A stretch of DNA of 64,000 nt from Metellina segmentata (GCA_947359465.1 OX375877.1:70534698-70598697), one strand, 5' to 3'. Counted from the first letter of the stretch, positions 1 to 11,140 are shown. Made by a program: numbers and translations. Notes: a model not told the origin generated them from the sequence alone.

Positions 1-299
1 GTCTACGGGAGCTGGGAAAAGACCGCTTCGGGCGGTAGAAAAGGTCTCTAAGCCAATCAGAAAGTGTTTCCCGTATGTCGCCACTCTTATTATATAGGCA
101 CTCTAGTGGATACGACACAATCATCCTAAAGCAAAGGGGACGGCAGAGGGGCGGAAAAATATCAGCTGGTAGTGAGTTCAGGAGTGGTTCTTAGATTATT
201 TATGTAAAATCAACGGAAGCTTGGAAAAATATAAAAAGGGTATTAAAAATTGGGAAAAGTAAATTAGAATGAAAAGGAATTAAATTGGAATTTTTTTTA
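1..299. other. Unassigned left-edge sequence
   Basis: No open frame with recognisable content. The first ~150 bases are less AT-rich than what follows. Bases 215-300 are A/T-rich and may be the tail of the SINE-like element immediately to the right, which reads leftward. Confidence 0.4.
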
Positions 300-415
300 A
301 ATAATTTGGAGGATCTGAAAAGTTTTCCGCCAGCTGGGTTCGAACTGGGGTAGTCATCCTCCACTGCCGACGCTAATCTGAATGTGGGTGACTTTAGCCG
401 TTAGGCCATCGTTAC
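300..415 (-). repeat. tRNA-derived SINE head (family of its own)
   Basis: On the minus strand a box-A-like TGGCCTAACGGCTA (395-408) is followed about 50 bases later by a box-B-like AGTTCGAACCC (336-346), the internal RNA polymerase III promoter layout of tRNAs. The flanks do not close into a 7-bp acceptor stem and A/T-rich sequence follows, so a tRNA-derived SINE or tRNA pseudogene fits better than a working tRNA gene. No second copy was noticed in the window. Confidence 0.5.
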
Positions 416-622
416 TTGACGAAAAGAAGCTCTTTAAAGTATAAGTACCCTTTAATATAAGTTTGCAAGAAATACTACTAACAACAACCATACAACATAT
501 ATATGAAAATGAGGAGCAAATCAGAGTCAATTTGTCGGACACTTACGCTGTACGCTGAGGCGCTAGTCACGGGGGCGCCTTCTGGCCGAAAAGCGAGTTG
601 CAGAAAGAGGCGTTTCCCCTTA

Positions 623-973
623 GTATCGTGACGTACCGGCGGGGAAGTCCGACCCTGGCGCCACGACATTTCCCGCACATCTAAATCGGATTTCGTCTTG
701 AATTGTTGAACTCACTGAAGATGTATCCGACCCCACACAACGGCGATTTTTGTTTTGATCAATAGCTAATAATATGAAGTATTTACACACGGAGGCTCAT
801 TAATGAAATGAGTACCATTTTTGAGAAAAACGCTACTGAAAAGTAAGAAAAACAGCAATCTCAGAGACCATTAACCACTCCCCCCTGCTGTTTTATTGGC
901 CTTGTGGATTGGAACTCTCTGGGTTTGCGGTTTTAGTAGGGGGGTTAGTGAAAGGGGATTGTAGATCATTCAA
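623..973. repeat. Left arm of a long inverted repeat
   Basis: This segment reads as the diverged reverse complement of 2931-3311. Shared landmarks include GTGACGTACCGGCGGGGAAG, the CTGGCGCCACGAC block, AATCGGATTTCGTCTTGAAT and the polypyrimidine ACTCCCCCCTGCTGTTTTAT block. The arms differ by scattered substitutions and small indels. They may be long TIRs of a foldback-type element or two head-to-head copies of one repeat; no terminal duplication was identified. Confidence 0.65.
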
Positions 974-1384
974 CGGTGCAATTTCGGAAACATCTTTACG
1001 TTTCTCCTGGGAAAGGTCATTTTGACCACTTGTTTGGAATAGCTGGAACACGCTCAATCTCAAAACGTTCTGAGAAAAAAACTATAGTGATTTCTTATAC
1101 ACTTTAATCTACTATCGATACTTTCATCGAACATAATCCATCCAACAAATAAAGAAATTTCATATTTTTGTTCGATTTTTCAAAATAATCGACTTGCATT
1201 TTGAAAATAATGAAAATTCAAGTAAACGTTTTTAAATTCTTTGTGAGTTTGCGTAACCAAGAACTGATCTTGTGTCGACGAGTTTACGGAATGCTAAAAC
1301 AAACTTCTCTTTGGAAATGCGTAACACGGATAACCATGCAACTACGAGAAGGTTATAAGAGCATTAGAAAAAATTTCTTTATCA
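974..1384. other. Interior of inverted-repeat unit, no gene recognised
   Basis: AT-rich, no convincing coding sequence. The 89-codon frame at 1201-1470 shows no domain, and its 3' half overlaps the SINE-like sequence that follows. Confidence 0.4.
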
Positions 1385-1520
1385 TAGCCCACCTTGTAGT
1401 GGCCGCGGTAACCTTGTTTGATAAGAGTCGCAGATTAGCAAACGGAGGGTTGCGAAATCCAACCAACTAAAAGACCGTCGTGAAGGTGGGGACTGGTGCA
1501 CGTTAAATCTGCTTTGGCTA
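1385..1520 (+). repeat. SINE1-type fragment
   Basis: The stretch around AAAGACCGTCGTGAAGGTGG and the following GCACGTTAAATCTG matches the copy at 11205-11440 (CAAAGACCGTCGTATATACA, then GCACGTTAAATGTG). A degenerate box-B-like GGTTGCGAAATCC sits upstream at about 1448. This copy lacks the 3' half (the TGGGGTGCCAGCTCAGG block) seen in other members. Confidence 0.55.
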
Positions 1521-1585
1521 TTGCAATATAATTACTATATTGCAAATTTTTATTCATGGATCCATACTTATATATAATGCTCGAA

Positions 1586-1809
1586 TCTCTCTATATTAAA
1601 AAAAAGTTCCCGCCGAAACCAGATTGAGTGAAACCAGATTAATACGAATTATTCAGATAGTTTCACTCTGCGAAAGGAATGTTGGTTTGCGAAGCTAACC
1701 AAATGGCATCTGTAAAAGGAGTGTTGGTTTGCGTAGCAAACCAAATGGGATTGCTTAGCAATCCCCGGGGGTTGACGAGCGTAAACGAGCAGGGGGCGGA
1801 GCCCCCTAG
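1586..1809 (+). mobile_element. Mini-Helitron (non-autonomous, 224 bp)
   Basis: It starts with TC (TCTCTCTATATTA) after an A and ends with CTAG before a T, as expected for Helitron insertion between A and T. A terminal GC-rich hairpin (1792-1806, GGGGGC-GGA-GCCCCC) directly precedes CTAG. Upstream are further palindromes, e.g. TTGGTTTGCGTAGCAAACCAA-type and GGGATTGCTTAGCAATCCC. The 3' sequence GGGGGTTGACGAGCGTAAAC closely matches the Helitron ending at 25587, so both belong to one family. No coding capacity; it would depend on RepHel supplied in trans. Confidence 0.85.
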
Positions 1810-2930
1810 TTGATCTAAAAATAGTTTTCAAATGTTTTTTGCTTATTTCTATTAGTACATTCTTTTAGGGATATTTTGGAGTTTTTGTTGTATGCTGTTT
1901 TATATAAAGCTCTTTTTCAAAATATTCTTTCTACAAATAGTTTAACATGAATCTAATGATTAAAGAATATATTTCGAACATTATATATGGATCAAGTTCT
2001 TACTGATACCAATTCAAATGAGAGAAAACAAAATAATTTTACTTTCCATGCATTCCATTGCTTAGTCACAATTTTATATATTTTATACAGAAATATAGTG
2101 TTGATATTAATTGATTGTTTTAAAATTTAATTTGTGGATTATTGACGCGTATATTTTCTATGAATCTCTAAACAAGACTCCAATAACTAAATAGCACACA
2201 CACGCACACGCACATACACACACACTTCAATGGAAACCCCTCGAAAGTCTAGTACTCCTCGCAATATATCTTAGCGATACTTAAGAAAAAAAAAGAAACA
2301 CACTGTGCTTCATTTCTATTCCTCTCTTCAATTAAAATGTTATCAATTAAAAAAAAATTAAAACACTTTCCTTTAAATCACATTAAGTTTTCTGTGGAAA
2401 TTGATAAACCCTTTCAAACTTAAAGTTACTTGTAGAATATTTCTTTCAGGTTTAAGAACTCTTCCTGCAGTTTGATTGAACAAAATTGTCATAAATACTA
2501 TATAGTTTTGTTCCACAGTACTCGTGCACTTTTCAAACAATACTGTAGTTAATGATTTCCAATTTTGTTTAGTTGTCCTCTTACATTTCACACCCTGATT
2601 TTTTTTAAAGAATAAATCTTCTACGTAATCTGCAGATTGCAAACCGGTTATTTTAAATTAAAATAGGGTGTCTTTAATTGAGTGTTAATCGCGTTCAATG
2701 AATTAAATACATACTCAAATATGTGTAAACATACCTAAATTACTGCGCTAATTAAACGCAAGAACTTAGCTCATACCAATTGTAATCTATTTATATGATG
2801 CACAAAATATGCTATATTTTTTATTAAATAGAGCAATAAAATCAAATAAAAAAAAATATTCTTTGTTTTCCAACGATTCTTATTTTAAAATTATATTAAA
2901 TTTTATCAAAACTGAAATGAATACTACATT
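1810..2930. other. AT-rich spacer within the inverted-repeat unit
   Basis: Contains a CA-rich simple repeat at about 2194-2226. A minus-strand 89-codon frame (2373-2642) gives no recognisable domain. No TIR or transposase was seen. Confidence 0.4.
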
Positions 2931-3311
2931 GTTGAACAGCTAACAATCGCCTTTCACGAAGCAAATCCCTTGAGGATATACAGATGCCTGGTAAAACCGC
3001 GAAACGAGGGAACCAGGGAGTCCAATTCACAAGGCCAATAAAACAGCAGGGGGGAGTGGTTAATGGACTTGGAGATTTCAGTTTTTCACACTTTTCAGCA
3101 ACGTTTTACTCAAAAACGGTACTCATGTGGTTGATGAGCATTCGTGTGTAAATGCTTTAAATTATCAGCTATTGATTAAAACAAAAATCGTCGTTTTGTG
3201 GTGTAGGATTCGTCTCCAGCGAGTTTTACAATTCAAGACGAAATCCGATTCAGTTGTGTAGAAAACGTCGTGGCGCCAGGGTTGGACTTCCCCGCCGGTA
3301 CGTCACGATCA
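2931..3311. repeat. Right arm of the long inverted repeat
   Basis: Reverse-complement partner of 623-973. Its inner end (GTTGAACAGCTAACAATCGC) still pairs with the left inner end (GATTGTAGATCATTCAAC), and its outer end carries the GCCGGTACGTCAC block. Confidence 0.65.
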
Positions 3312-3945
3312 CTTTCGCGTTTAGAACGAGTTTCCGCTGTGAAGGAGCAAACCTATTCCCCTTCTATAAACCTTGGGCGCTAGTGTATGTATTGTATTTC
3401 TACGAAACAACGCGCATATTCAAAATCAAATGGTTACTGCAACAATCAGATTGGCGAGATATCCAAGTGAAGCCAAGCCCGTGAAACTAGCCAATCAAAT
3501 TGGACTTGCGTAAAGTACTATCATGGGATTGAGCCGCTTCTCATACCCCTATCACTAACTTAAACTCTTCTTCCCGCTTCTTCCTAACAAAAAAGACTAC
3601 TATTTTTGGCAATTTATGGCAGATTCAAATCACAAAACAGTCGCCATTGAAGTTCATCCTTCAACTGTGCGCTTGCGCAGTTTGCTAGCTTCTAAGAGCT
3701 AGACTAGACATACACCCAAATGGACGATTCATTACTGGCGGAAGACGCAAGTGAGGCGACAAGACGAGCGCCTCAATGGAGTAAGAACTCCAGACAAGCG
3801 AGAGACATTTCGAAGGAGCCGAAAATGCAATGCGCATGAGCAAACTTTCTTTGGTGATTTCGCTATTCTTGTCGCCAATTTAATGTAGGATTCTAGCAGT
3901 CCTGCTGTAGATCAGCATTTGCCATTTGGATTGTATAGATGAAAG
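3312..3945. repeat. Repeat X (contains the empty site for the 6.4-kb TIR element)
   Basis: Bases 3767-3945 recur almost identically in two pieces: 57392-57413 (up to ...CTCAATGGAGTAA) and 63835 to about 63993 (from TAAGAACTCCAGAC...). Here the two parts are contiguous, so this is the uninterrupted form. Bases 3590-3710 also resemble 14290-14410 (TTTTTGGCAATTTATG-type block, then a GCGCAGT block). Moderately GC-rich; no coding frame recognised. X is therefore itself a dispersed repeat. Confidence 0.7.
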
Positions 3946-4084
3946 CGGAAGGACAAGGAATTTTGAGTAGTGGTCTTTCTTTTGTGTGCCGACCAAATGT
4001 TATCTATTTAGAAGCCAAATTTTAGTAAGCAATAATATTTTAATTTATTGAAGATTTTCATTCTTATCCATTTGTTTCGCAAAT

Positions 4085-5110
4085 TGTTTTGTTCCTTTAA
4101 GTTAGCTTGTATTTAAATGCTATCCAACGGAAAAAAACTGAAGGCTCTTCATTTACTTATTTTTCCTGCATTTTATATCCCGTTTTGAAATGTATTGTTC
4201 CCTTGCTGTGCTAAATCGTGAATAACGTTGAGTTAGCTTGTTTTTAAGTGCTACCCAACGGAATTGACTTTTTGGCGCGCAGCTAAAAATCCTCTGTCAG
4301 TTGCATATTTTACGTATTTTATTCCTTTATGTGTTGTATTGTTCATTTGCTTCGTTAAATAGTTAGTAAAGTTGAGTTAGCTTGTTTTTAAGTGCTACCC
4401 AACGGAATTGACTTTTTGACGGGCAGATGAAAATTCTCGGTCAGTTGCATATTTTATTCATTTATATCCCTTTTTTGTACTGTTCATTTGCTTCCTTAAA
4501 TGGTGAATAACTTTGGGTTAGCTTTTTTAAGTTAATATGGTAAATGGTTAGGTTGTCCCTCGGTCTTTCCTTGGTTGTGGCACAATGATTATGCCCACTG
4601 CACTAACAACCTGTGAGTTGTAGGAAGTACAGGTGTGATTCCTCTGTAATTGTATTTCTCTCTTCTGTGCCAGTAAAAATTTCATTTTGTGCATGTGTTA
4701 CTTGATGTTGTACATCATGCGTCTATTGCAACAAGGCCAAATGTGGCCCTTGCACCATAAAAAATCAACACTTCTGGCATCTTTCTCTTTGGGATTGAAC
4801 CTAGGTTGTAGTCAATAGCATGTTATGTTTTACCTGTGTGGCAAATTCAACTCCTTAAATATTAATTGCTTTTTATGGTGTAATCCCTAATAATGTATAT
4901 ATTATTTGCTTGCTATGCTAAAAAGTGAATCGTGTTGCGTTTGCTTGTTTATAAATGCTACTCAACTAAATTCTCTTTTTGGTGGGCAGTGAAAAGTTTT
5001 GTTCATTCACATATTTGAATATTAAATACGTATTGTTCACTTTATTCATTATTTGCAAGTTCCATTGAGTTGGCTTGTTTTTAATGCTACCTAGCAAAAT
5101 TAACAGAATA
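4085..5110 (+). repeat. Degenerate ~140-bp tandem array
   Basis: The phrase GTTAGCTTGTTTTTAAGTGC, followed by TACCCAACGGAATTGACTTT, recurs at about 4100, 4231, 4375 and 4515. More diverged copies lie at about 4936 and 5060 (GCTTGTTTATAAATGCTACT and GGCTTGTTTTTAATGCTACC). Spacing is about 130-145 bp. A SINE (4535-4795) interrupts the array, so the array predates it. Confidence 0.75.
4535..4795 (+). repeat. SINE2 copy inside the tandem array
   Basis: Shares with 5620-5835 the order ACAACCTG-GTAGGAAG-ACAGGTGTGATTCC (degenerate box B), GTATTTCTCTCTT, CAGTAAAA, GTTACTTGAT and GGCCCTTGCACCATAAAAA. The tail of that order, TTGGCCCTTGCACC, is also present in reverse at 56466 and 62798. Box A is poorly preserved. 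Insertion into the ~140-bp array is direct from position. Confidence 0.65.
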
Positions 5111-5619
5111 TTTTGTGTTTAAATAATATTCCTTTTTCTTATAGATGTGATGTATGTGTTTCTTTCATCAATTTTTTTACCAGCTACTTAAGTAAAAATT
5201 TTCTTGCTGTGGTAAATTGTTCTGCTGATTTGTTAGATATGTTGAAAATATCTTAATTCCTTTATTGTGAGTTCATTTAGTTGAATTTTTTTAATTATTA
5301 TTGTAAGCTAAGAATGTAAGATGGTAAAGAATTCAAGAATTTATTTTGCTTGAAAAAACCTGTATGTCCCATTTCAGCCTCTACTCCCAACCATCTGTCA
5401 CTGAATTGATGTAGGATCACATTCCTTATCACTGGAAACAGGATTTTCATTTTACTCTAAAGGTGAAAGTAGATATCACATTCAATAAAAACTTGTTCAA
5501 TTTCATTCTGCCAATTTGCACTGATCTCAAATGTATGTAAAAAAAAAACTTTTTATTTTTGGAGATTATTATTCAACTCATTCTTTATGCTAGTAATTCT
5601 TTTAAATTTCAATAATTTA
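5111..5619. other. AT-rich spacer
   Basis: No coding frame, terminal repeat or promoter-like element recognised. Confidence 0.4.
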
Positions 5620-5835
5620 TTCCCTCAGCAATATGGTTGTGGGTTTGTCCATTGCTCTAGCAACCTGCAATGTAGGAGGCACGGGTTCAATTCCTGAATG
5701 TATTTCTCTCTTGTACGTCAGTAAAACTGTCTTTGTGTGTGTATGTCCATTACTTGATATTCTATATTCTACACCTTGTGCAGTACCGTCGAATTTGGCC
5801 CTTTCTCCATAAAAACTCAACCTGAACCATTAAAA
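5620..5835 (+). repeat. SINE2 copy
   Basis: Best-preserved tRNA-like head of this family: GTGGGTTTGTCC, then CTAGCAACCTGC and a box B of GGGTTCAATTCC (5683-5694). The body (GTATTTCTCTCTTG, CAGTAAAACTGTCTTTG, CCATTACTTGATAT) ends in TTTGGCCCTTTCTCCATAAA. The minus-strand 67-codon frame here is a by-product of the SINE. Confidence 0.7.
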
Positions 5836-7567
5836 TAACATTTTTAATTGCCAAGCAAGATCTGTAGAAGTTATTGATCACTAAGCACATTTCTATTCAA
5901 AGATTTTTGAAGCAGATAAAATTCTTAATTTTTAAATTATATTCAAATATTGAATACTTTACAAGGTTGAATAGAATACACACATCTGGAGTCCAGGAGG
6001 GGAGACTGTTAAGTGAAAGTAATTTGGGTATTAAATTATAAGTGTTATGGCTAAAAAAGTTAGTATATGCTATATTATTTAGTCATGTTGAATTTAATCA
6101 TGTACACCTTTAGAAGTGATGATGAACTTTGCAAAACTCCCAAAAGTGCATGGCCCTTGCAGCAAAAAAACCAACCAAAAGAAATTTAATACAAGCATCG
6201 ATATTAAAAATTGTTGAAAAAATTCATTATCTTCACAGCTGCTCTTAATGTTATTGATTCATTACACAAGTGTGAATGACTTGAAAATGTATTAAAATGA
6301 TAAGATTTTATTTATTTTACTGTATTGAGTAACCACTCAAGTAGTCAAAAGAACACCTTTTTTAAATCAATTTAATTTTACTTGAATGATATTTTTGTCA
6401 TTCAAACACATGTATTACTACACAGAACGCAGATCTTCAAGTTTTAAATAAAAATTGTCAATATATAATGGACAAATGACTAATTCAAATTTATGATATC
6501 AAAATATGTGAAAATAACTTATTCAAACTTGTATATTGGAAAATCATAATGCTAGTAATTAATCTTCATTTTAAAATGTGAAATAAAACTTATTTTAATT
6601 ATTTTTCCACTTTACCTACTCATTTACTATAGTAACGAATATTTTGTAGTACATTATTTATAGTTCTTTATGAAAAAGCATTTTTATTTATAAAATGAAA
6701 GCATTCTATATACACATCCCTTAGCTAGGTTTTACATGTAAAATTTAAACAGCATAGTTTGGAAAACTTGCAAGTTTGATTACAAGAATTATTTTAGCCA
6801 AACAGGTAGATAATCTTCAAAGATCAAGATTTAAAAAAAAGCATCTAATCTGAAATTTAACCTCTAGTAAAGTTTCAATACGTTTAGTTATTCGTTTTTA
6901 AATAGTTATAATGATAACCTACCTAGTGGAGTATTGTAGATAATGTATGTATATTCACCTCATGTGTCACCCAGAAATTGGATATATATATCTTTAGGAA
7001 AATAACTTAACAACCATAAAGACATGTAATTGGGACACCTTTTTTGTTGAAAGATTACCAACAGTAAGAGAAAAGATTGTTCAATTAAATGTCCAAGCAC
7101 AACAGAATTATATAGGATTCATATATGAATAGGTAATGTATCAAATATTAAAACATTTTTTTGAGTAATGCTACAAAAAAGCGATCGTTAATTTGAAAAA
7201 TTGGTAACTATATGGAACACCTAAACAATTTGTCAAACTCCTAAATAACTAATAAGTGCTTGAGTAAAGTACAGTGAATAGTGTTGGAAAATGTTCAGAA
7301 TATCTTCAATATGGCTTTCACAAATTAAGTAACTCTTGTCCTTGTTAATGTTACATTCAACCAGCTTTGCATCTAAAATCTCAAGCATTGAAGTTTTCTT
7401 GTAATGGTGTATGCATCGATTTTGAGGCTATTCTAGAGAATAAAGAATTCGCCCCTAATCTTTTATAAAACTTTTAAATGCCTTTTCAAATATTTTTGGC
7501 AGAAAAAATATTGTTTTCTATTAAAAATGTCTAAATTTTAACTCTTAATTTTTTTTTAATATATATA
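5836..7567. other. AT-rich intergenic stretch, nothing recognised
   Basis: About 1.7 kb without an open frame of interest. A short sequence near 6150 (CATGGCCCTTGCAGC) resembles the 3' end of SINE2 and may be a tail fragment. Confidence 0.4.
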
Positions 7568-7640
7568 CAGTGGCTCCCAAAAGGTGTTCGTACACATTAA
7601 AAATATGTAAAAAAAAAACGCTGACTGATCTAATAAAAAC
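7568..7640 (+). mobile_element. Solo Tc1/mariner-like terminal inverted repeat
   Basis: After a TA dinucleotide, CAGTGGCTCCCAAAAGGTGT followed by TCGTACAC is the typical start of a Tc1/mariner-superfamily element. The partner TIR and any transposase were not found; the neighbouring non-LTR retrotransposon may have replaced or interrupted the interior. Confidence 0.55.
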
Positions 7641-9720
7641 AGATTGCCGAAATAAATTTCATCATGTACCCGATTGGAATGTTTGATAATTCCTAGGGTT
7701 CAATACAATGGTATCCCAGATACTCGAAACGTTGGTTAGAGTAACAATCACACAAAACGTGTACAGGGCCCTCCTCTGTCATCTATAACAACCATAAGGT
7801 TGAGGCGTCTATTTAGGATACAATGACAAGTTAGAAGGCCAATGGCTACCCTGTTTTCTTTTCTGCTCAATTTCAGAAGTTCCCTCGACCAGAGAGATTG
7901 TTGATTAAGCTCTTTGATCTGTAGTGATAATCTATTTTTATCTAAATCTACCTTTTGCATCCAACCACATAACAGATCATTATGTTGAAGCCAGGCCAAA
8001 ACAGGCTCTGGTCTAAAAAAATGGCATTTCATATCCAAGTTTTGCTAGTTGGTCTGCTATTTCATTACCCTCAATGACCAGGGACCCACATAAGGGACAC
8101 TTCGTTTCTCTCAGCCAAACCCACAAGTGCATTGTGACATTCCCACACTGCTATTGAAGAAAAGCAGTGTCTCTGCAAAACCTTTAGGCCTTCTTGCTGT
8201 CAGAGAAGATCTTTAAGACCATCTTAACAAACCCAGGCAGTTGTAAGTACAAGTAGAGATCGCTAGAACCTCAGCCTCATATACAGTGGAGATCTTACCT
8301 TGAAAGATAGCTTTATTTTTCGATTAGGACAAAAAGCACCTGAACCAGTGCCATGATATGTTTTTGAACCATCTGTGTACCAAATTTCATCACCTCCCCT
8401 GATCAGACTGAAGACAAATGTCTAGTTGTAAAGATAATGTTGTATTTGGCTTGAAAGTAAAACTGCTTTAACATCCAATCAGGTCTCATTAGTAGATAAA
8501 GATGTTCTTTTACCTGCGTAACAACATTTTTAAACATAGACATTTCATAGGGCGATTTCCATAGACCCATGAGTTTGAGGCGTTGTGAACACGAAAATAC
8601 CTCAAATCCCACTTGTTTATGTAGTAGTAGGAGTCCTAGAAGCATTTCTAGACTCTGTGATGGAGTGGTACGCATTACACTTGAAATTACAACGGTTGCC
8701 ATTCTCTGTAGACTAGTGAGTTCTTCTTCACTGTCTCATTACGGGTTCTACTCCACCAGGCAATGGCCCCATAAGATACCATTGGAGTAATCACTCAGTA
8801 CATATCCAGTGCAACATTTTTGGCGTTAGACCCCAGTTAATTCCTACGGCACGTCTGCAAGCCCAGAACACTTTTGGCCCTGCTCGTGCACTATTGGAGC
8901 ATGTAAGCTCCATGTCAAGGTAACTCCTAGATACTTCCTCGTCTGAATATACAAGTGGTGTTCCAAAGAATTTTTAGCTAATGCATATCTCGCAGCCTTT
9001 TCGGGGTAAACAGGACTAGGCTAGTTTTGCTGGAGTTAACCGACAGGTTCACCTCTCTGCACCAGTTTTCAATCTTTTTAGGGCAGTGTGCTCATGATAT
9101 CAGTTATAGTATTCTGGAACTTACCTCTTGTGACCATTGTTGTCATCAGCATAACCAAGACAGTACTGGCCCAGAAAGTGAGTGCTGTTTAGGAGCTCGT
9201 CAACAACTAGGCTCCATAATAATTGTGACAACACACCTGCCTGTGGACAGCTTTTACAGTGAGTGTGTCTCCCAGCTCTACAGTGAGTGTGTTTCCCAGC
9301 TCGAGCCATACTTGTCTCAAGCATATATTTTATCCAGGTGCAAACCAATGGGTTAACTTTTCGTTTGATAAGAGATTACATCCGTTGGAACTCTATCAAA
9401 GGCCCCCGCAATATCTAGAAAGGCTGCCAAAGCAATTTCCTTTCCATTAACTGCTCTATCAAGGACCATAACAAGATCGCATAGGGAAGTCTCTGTAGAT
9501 TTCCCAGGCTGATAGGCGTGTTGAAATCTTGATAGGGGTTCAATTTTTAGAACCTCGTCTCTCTCTCTCTAATGTATCTTTCAATCAATTTCTCCAAATT
9601 CTTAAGAAGAAATGACGTTAGGCTAATAAGTCTGAAGGCTTTAGCTTCATTGTTTCATTTCTCGCACCACCCACTCGTAGCTCTACGTAACGATATGCAC
9701 CTGTCTTACGTTTTTACAGA
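7640..9720 (-). pseudogene. Decayed non-LTR retrotransposon ORF2 (RT plus RNase H)
   Basis: Minus-strand reading gives, in order, reverse-transcriptase motifs (FRLISLTSFLLKNLEKLIE near 9600; AFLDIAGAFDRVP near 9400; CPQAGVLSQLLWSLVVDELL in the frame ending 9348; GYADD near 9140), an RNase H domain (YTDGSK near 8390, YEAEVLAI near 8280, FSDSKKA near 8210, VPGH and GNEIADQLAKLG near 8050-8090) and a C-terminal tail (SRKENRVAIGLLTCH near 7870). This layout is that of LINEs of the R1/LOA/I/jockey group, whose ORF2 copies RNA at a nicked target. Multiple frameshifts and stops break the frame, and the endonuclease and ORF1 are missing upstream, as in a 5'-truncated copy. The exact clade is not resolved. 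Confidence 0.8.
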
Positions 9721-9779
9721 TCTGTGTGGCTCAAGTATAATGCAACACCCTTAATTAATGAGCGCACTCACTGAGCATC

Positions 9780-10075
9780 TTCCCATGGGCGCCCATGACT
9801 TAATGGGTTTGTACAGGATATTGTTTTTTCAGGTCTCTGGTAAAAATTCAATAGCACCCTCTTAGGTGCACCCATGAATCAAAAACAGATACATGTCTTT
9901 TCTATGTATTCTCGTAGATACGTCCATGAATTAAAAAGGATATATTGCTTTTTTCGGGCCTGAGGCCCATGAATTAAAAATATATATATATATACATATT
10001 TGCTTTCATACGGGTAGGTGGGCTTAAGCCGGTACGCAGGTGCGCTCCTGTGAATTAAAAGGTGATTTTTTTTTC
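9780..10075 (+). repeat. Degenerate repeats around CCATGAATTAAAA
   Basis: The motif CCCATGAATTAAAAA or close variants occurs five times at roughly 60-90-bp spacing (about 9793, 9870, 9930, 9968 and 10048), each time followed by an A/T-rich run and preceded by a G/C-rich phrase such as GGGCCTGAGGCC. It looks like an old tandem array. A (TA)n run lies at 9980-9995. Confidence 0.5.
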
Positions 10076-10320
10076 AAGACTAGGGTGGCTCCCTTATCTC
10101 TCTTGGTGAATGTTTCCATTGATAAAGGCATTTGTTTTATATCCTCTGAGGGAAATTTAAAATACCAAACCTTCCCCTCGTGTGTGCACTTTTGCACAGG
10201 GTCTTCAGAAAGGTGGTTCTGTATCTTTCACTTCATTAACCAATATTTAATTTCGATTGGACAATCAGGTCAAAGGATATAGGTTTTTTATGGAAATTGT
10301 TTACATTTTATTTTTACTAC

Positions 10321-10363
<43 letters not shown>

Positions 10364-10859
10364 TAAAAATTACGTACACAGTTTTTGTAATTCAAAGTTG
10401 AATTGTGAGACTTTAAATTAAAAAAGTATTCTCAGTGGCACAAAATAAATTATCAGAAAGCATAAAATAACCCCAATATGAATCGATCGGATAGTTAGAT
10501 CAAACGATACGGATAATGTACGTATAATGTGTACAAATTACATGTATTTGAAAAAAAAAATTCTATGAATCCCCATACTGTTCCAACTTAAAGCTTTCAT
10601 AAAGCAGAGACAAATAGCGTACAATAAAGAAATACTTTTTTGGGAAAAAAATTTGTAGCGATTTTTTGGAATTGAGGTTAGGATTTAAATTGAATGTCTG
10701 AAGCTAAAAAAAGGCACTCTCGATTCAGGTGCTTTGCATAAGAAAAGCAAAACTCACACTTCTCTACAAAAACAGGTTTAAAATTATATTTCTTTACCCC
10801 TTCCCATTATGTAAAATTGGTAATTTTTAATCAACGTCGTACTAGAGCAACACAACGGG
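10076..10859. other. Non-coding stretch with (GA)n microsatellite
   Basis: A pure GA dinucleotide run spans about 10324-10359. The rest is AT-rich without a recognised gene. Confidence 0.6.
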
Positions 10860-11140
10860 CTATTGACGACGGTCTGTTATCGATCCCTTAAGGATAAGAT
10901 CCGAGGACAACACCTCGTAATTTTGAATCACGGTCAGGAAACGAAGCAACGCCTGAGCTGGCACCCCACTCTCCAAACCACCAACTAACGTGAGGACTTT
11001 CGGCCACGACAGATTTAAGGTGCACCAGCCGCCTCTACACCATACGCTTACAAACATACATGCCCGAACCCAGATTCGAACCAGGAACCTTCTGGATCTA
11101 GAGGCTAACAACATAACCACTTTACCGGTTGGTCGGCCCC
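10860..11140 (-). repeat. SINE1, near full-length copy
   Basis: On the minus strand: a tRNA-like head (GGGGCCGACCAACCGGTAAA as box A, CTGGTTCGAATCTGGG as box B at about 11065-11080), then GTAGAGGCGGCTGGTGCACC, TTAAATCTGTCGTGGCCGAA and the diagnostic GAGTGGGGTGCCAGCTCAGG. Other copies or pieces lie at 11205-11440 (+), 16571-16680 (+), 30553-30600 (+), 54490-54630 (-) and 60885-61025 (-). Open frames on either strand are by-products. Being tRNA-derived, it should be transcribed by Pol III and mobilised by a LINE. Confidence 0.8.

Noticed and set aside
300..415. Functional tRNA gene on the minus strand
   Set aside because: Internal boxes are present but no acceptor stem or clean cloverleaf could be formed; better read as a SINE head.
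4085..5110. CRISPR-like array
   Set aside because: Repeats are long, diverged and without regular spacers, and the window is clearly eukaryotic.
7568..7740. Complete Tc1/mariner element
   Set aside because: Only one TIR is visible; no second TIR and no DD34E/D-type transposase were found nearby.
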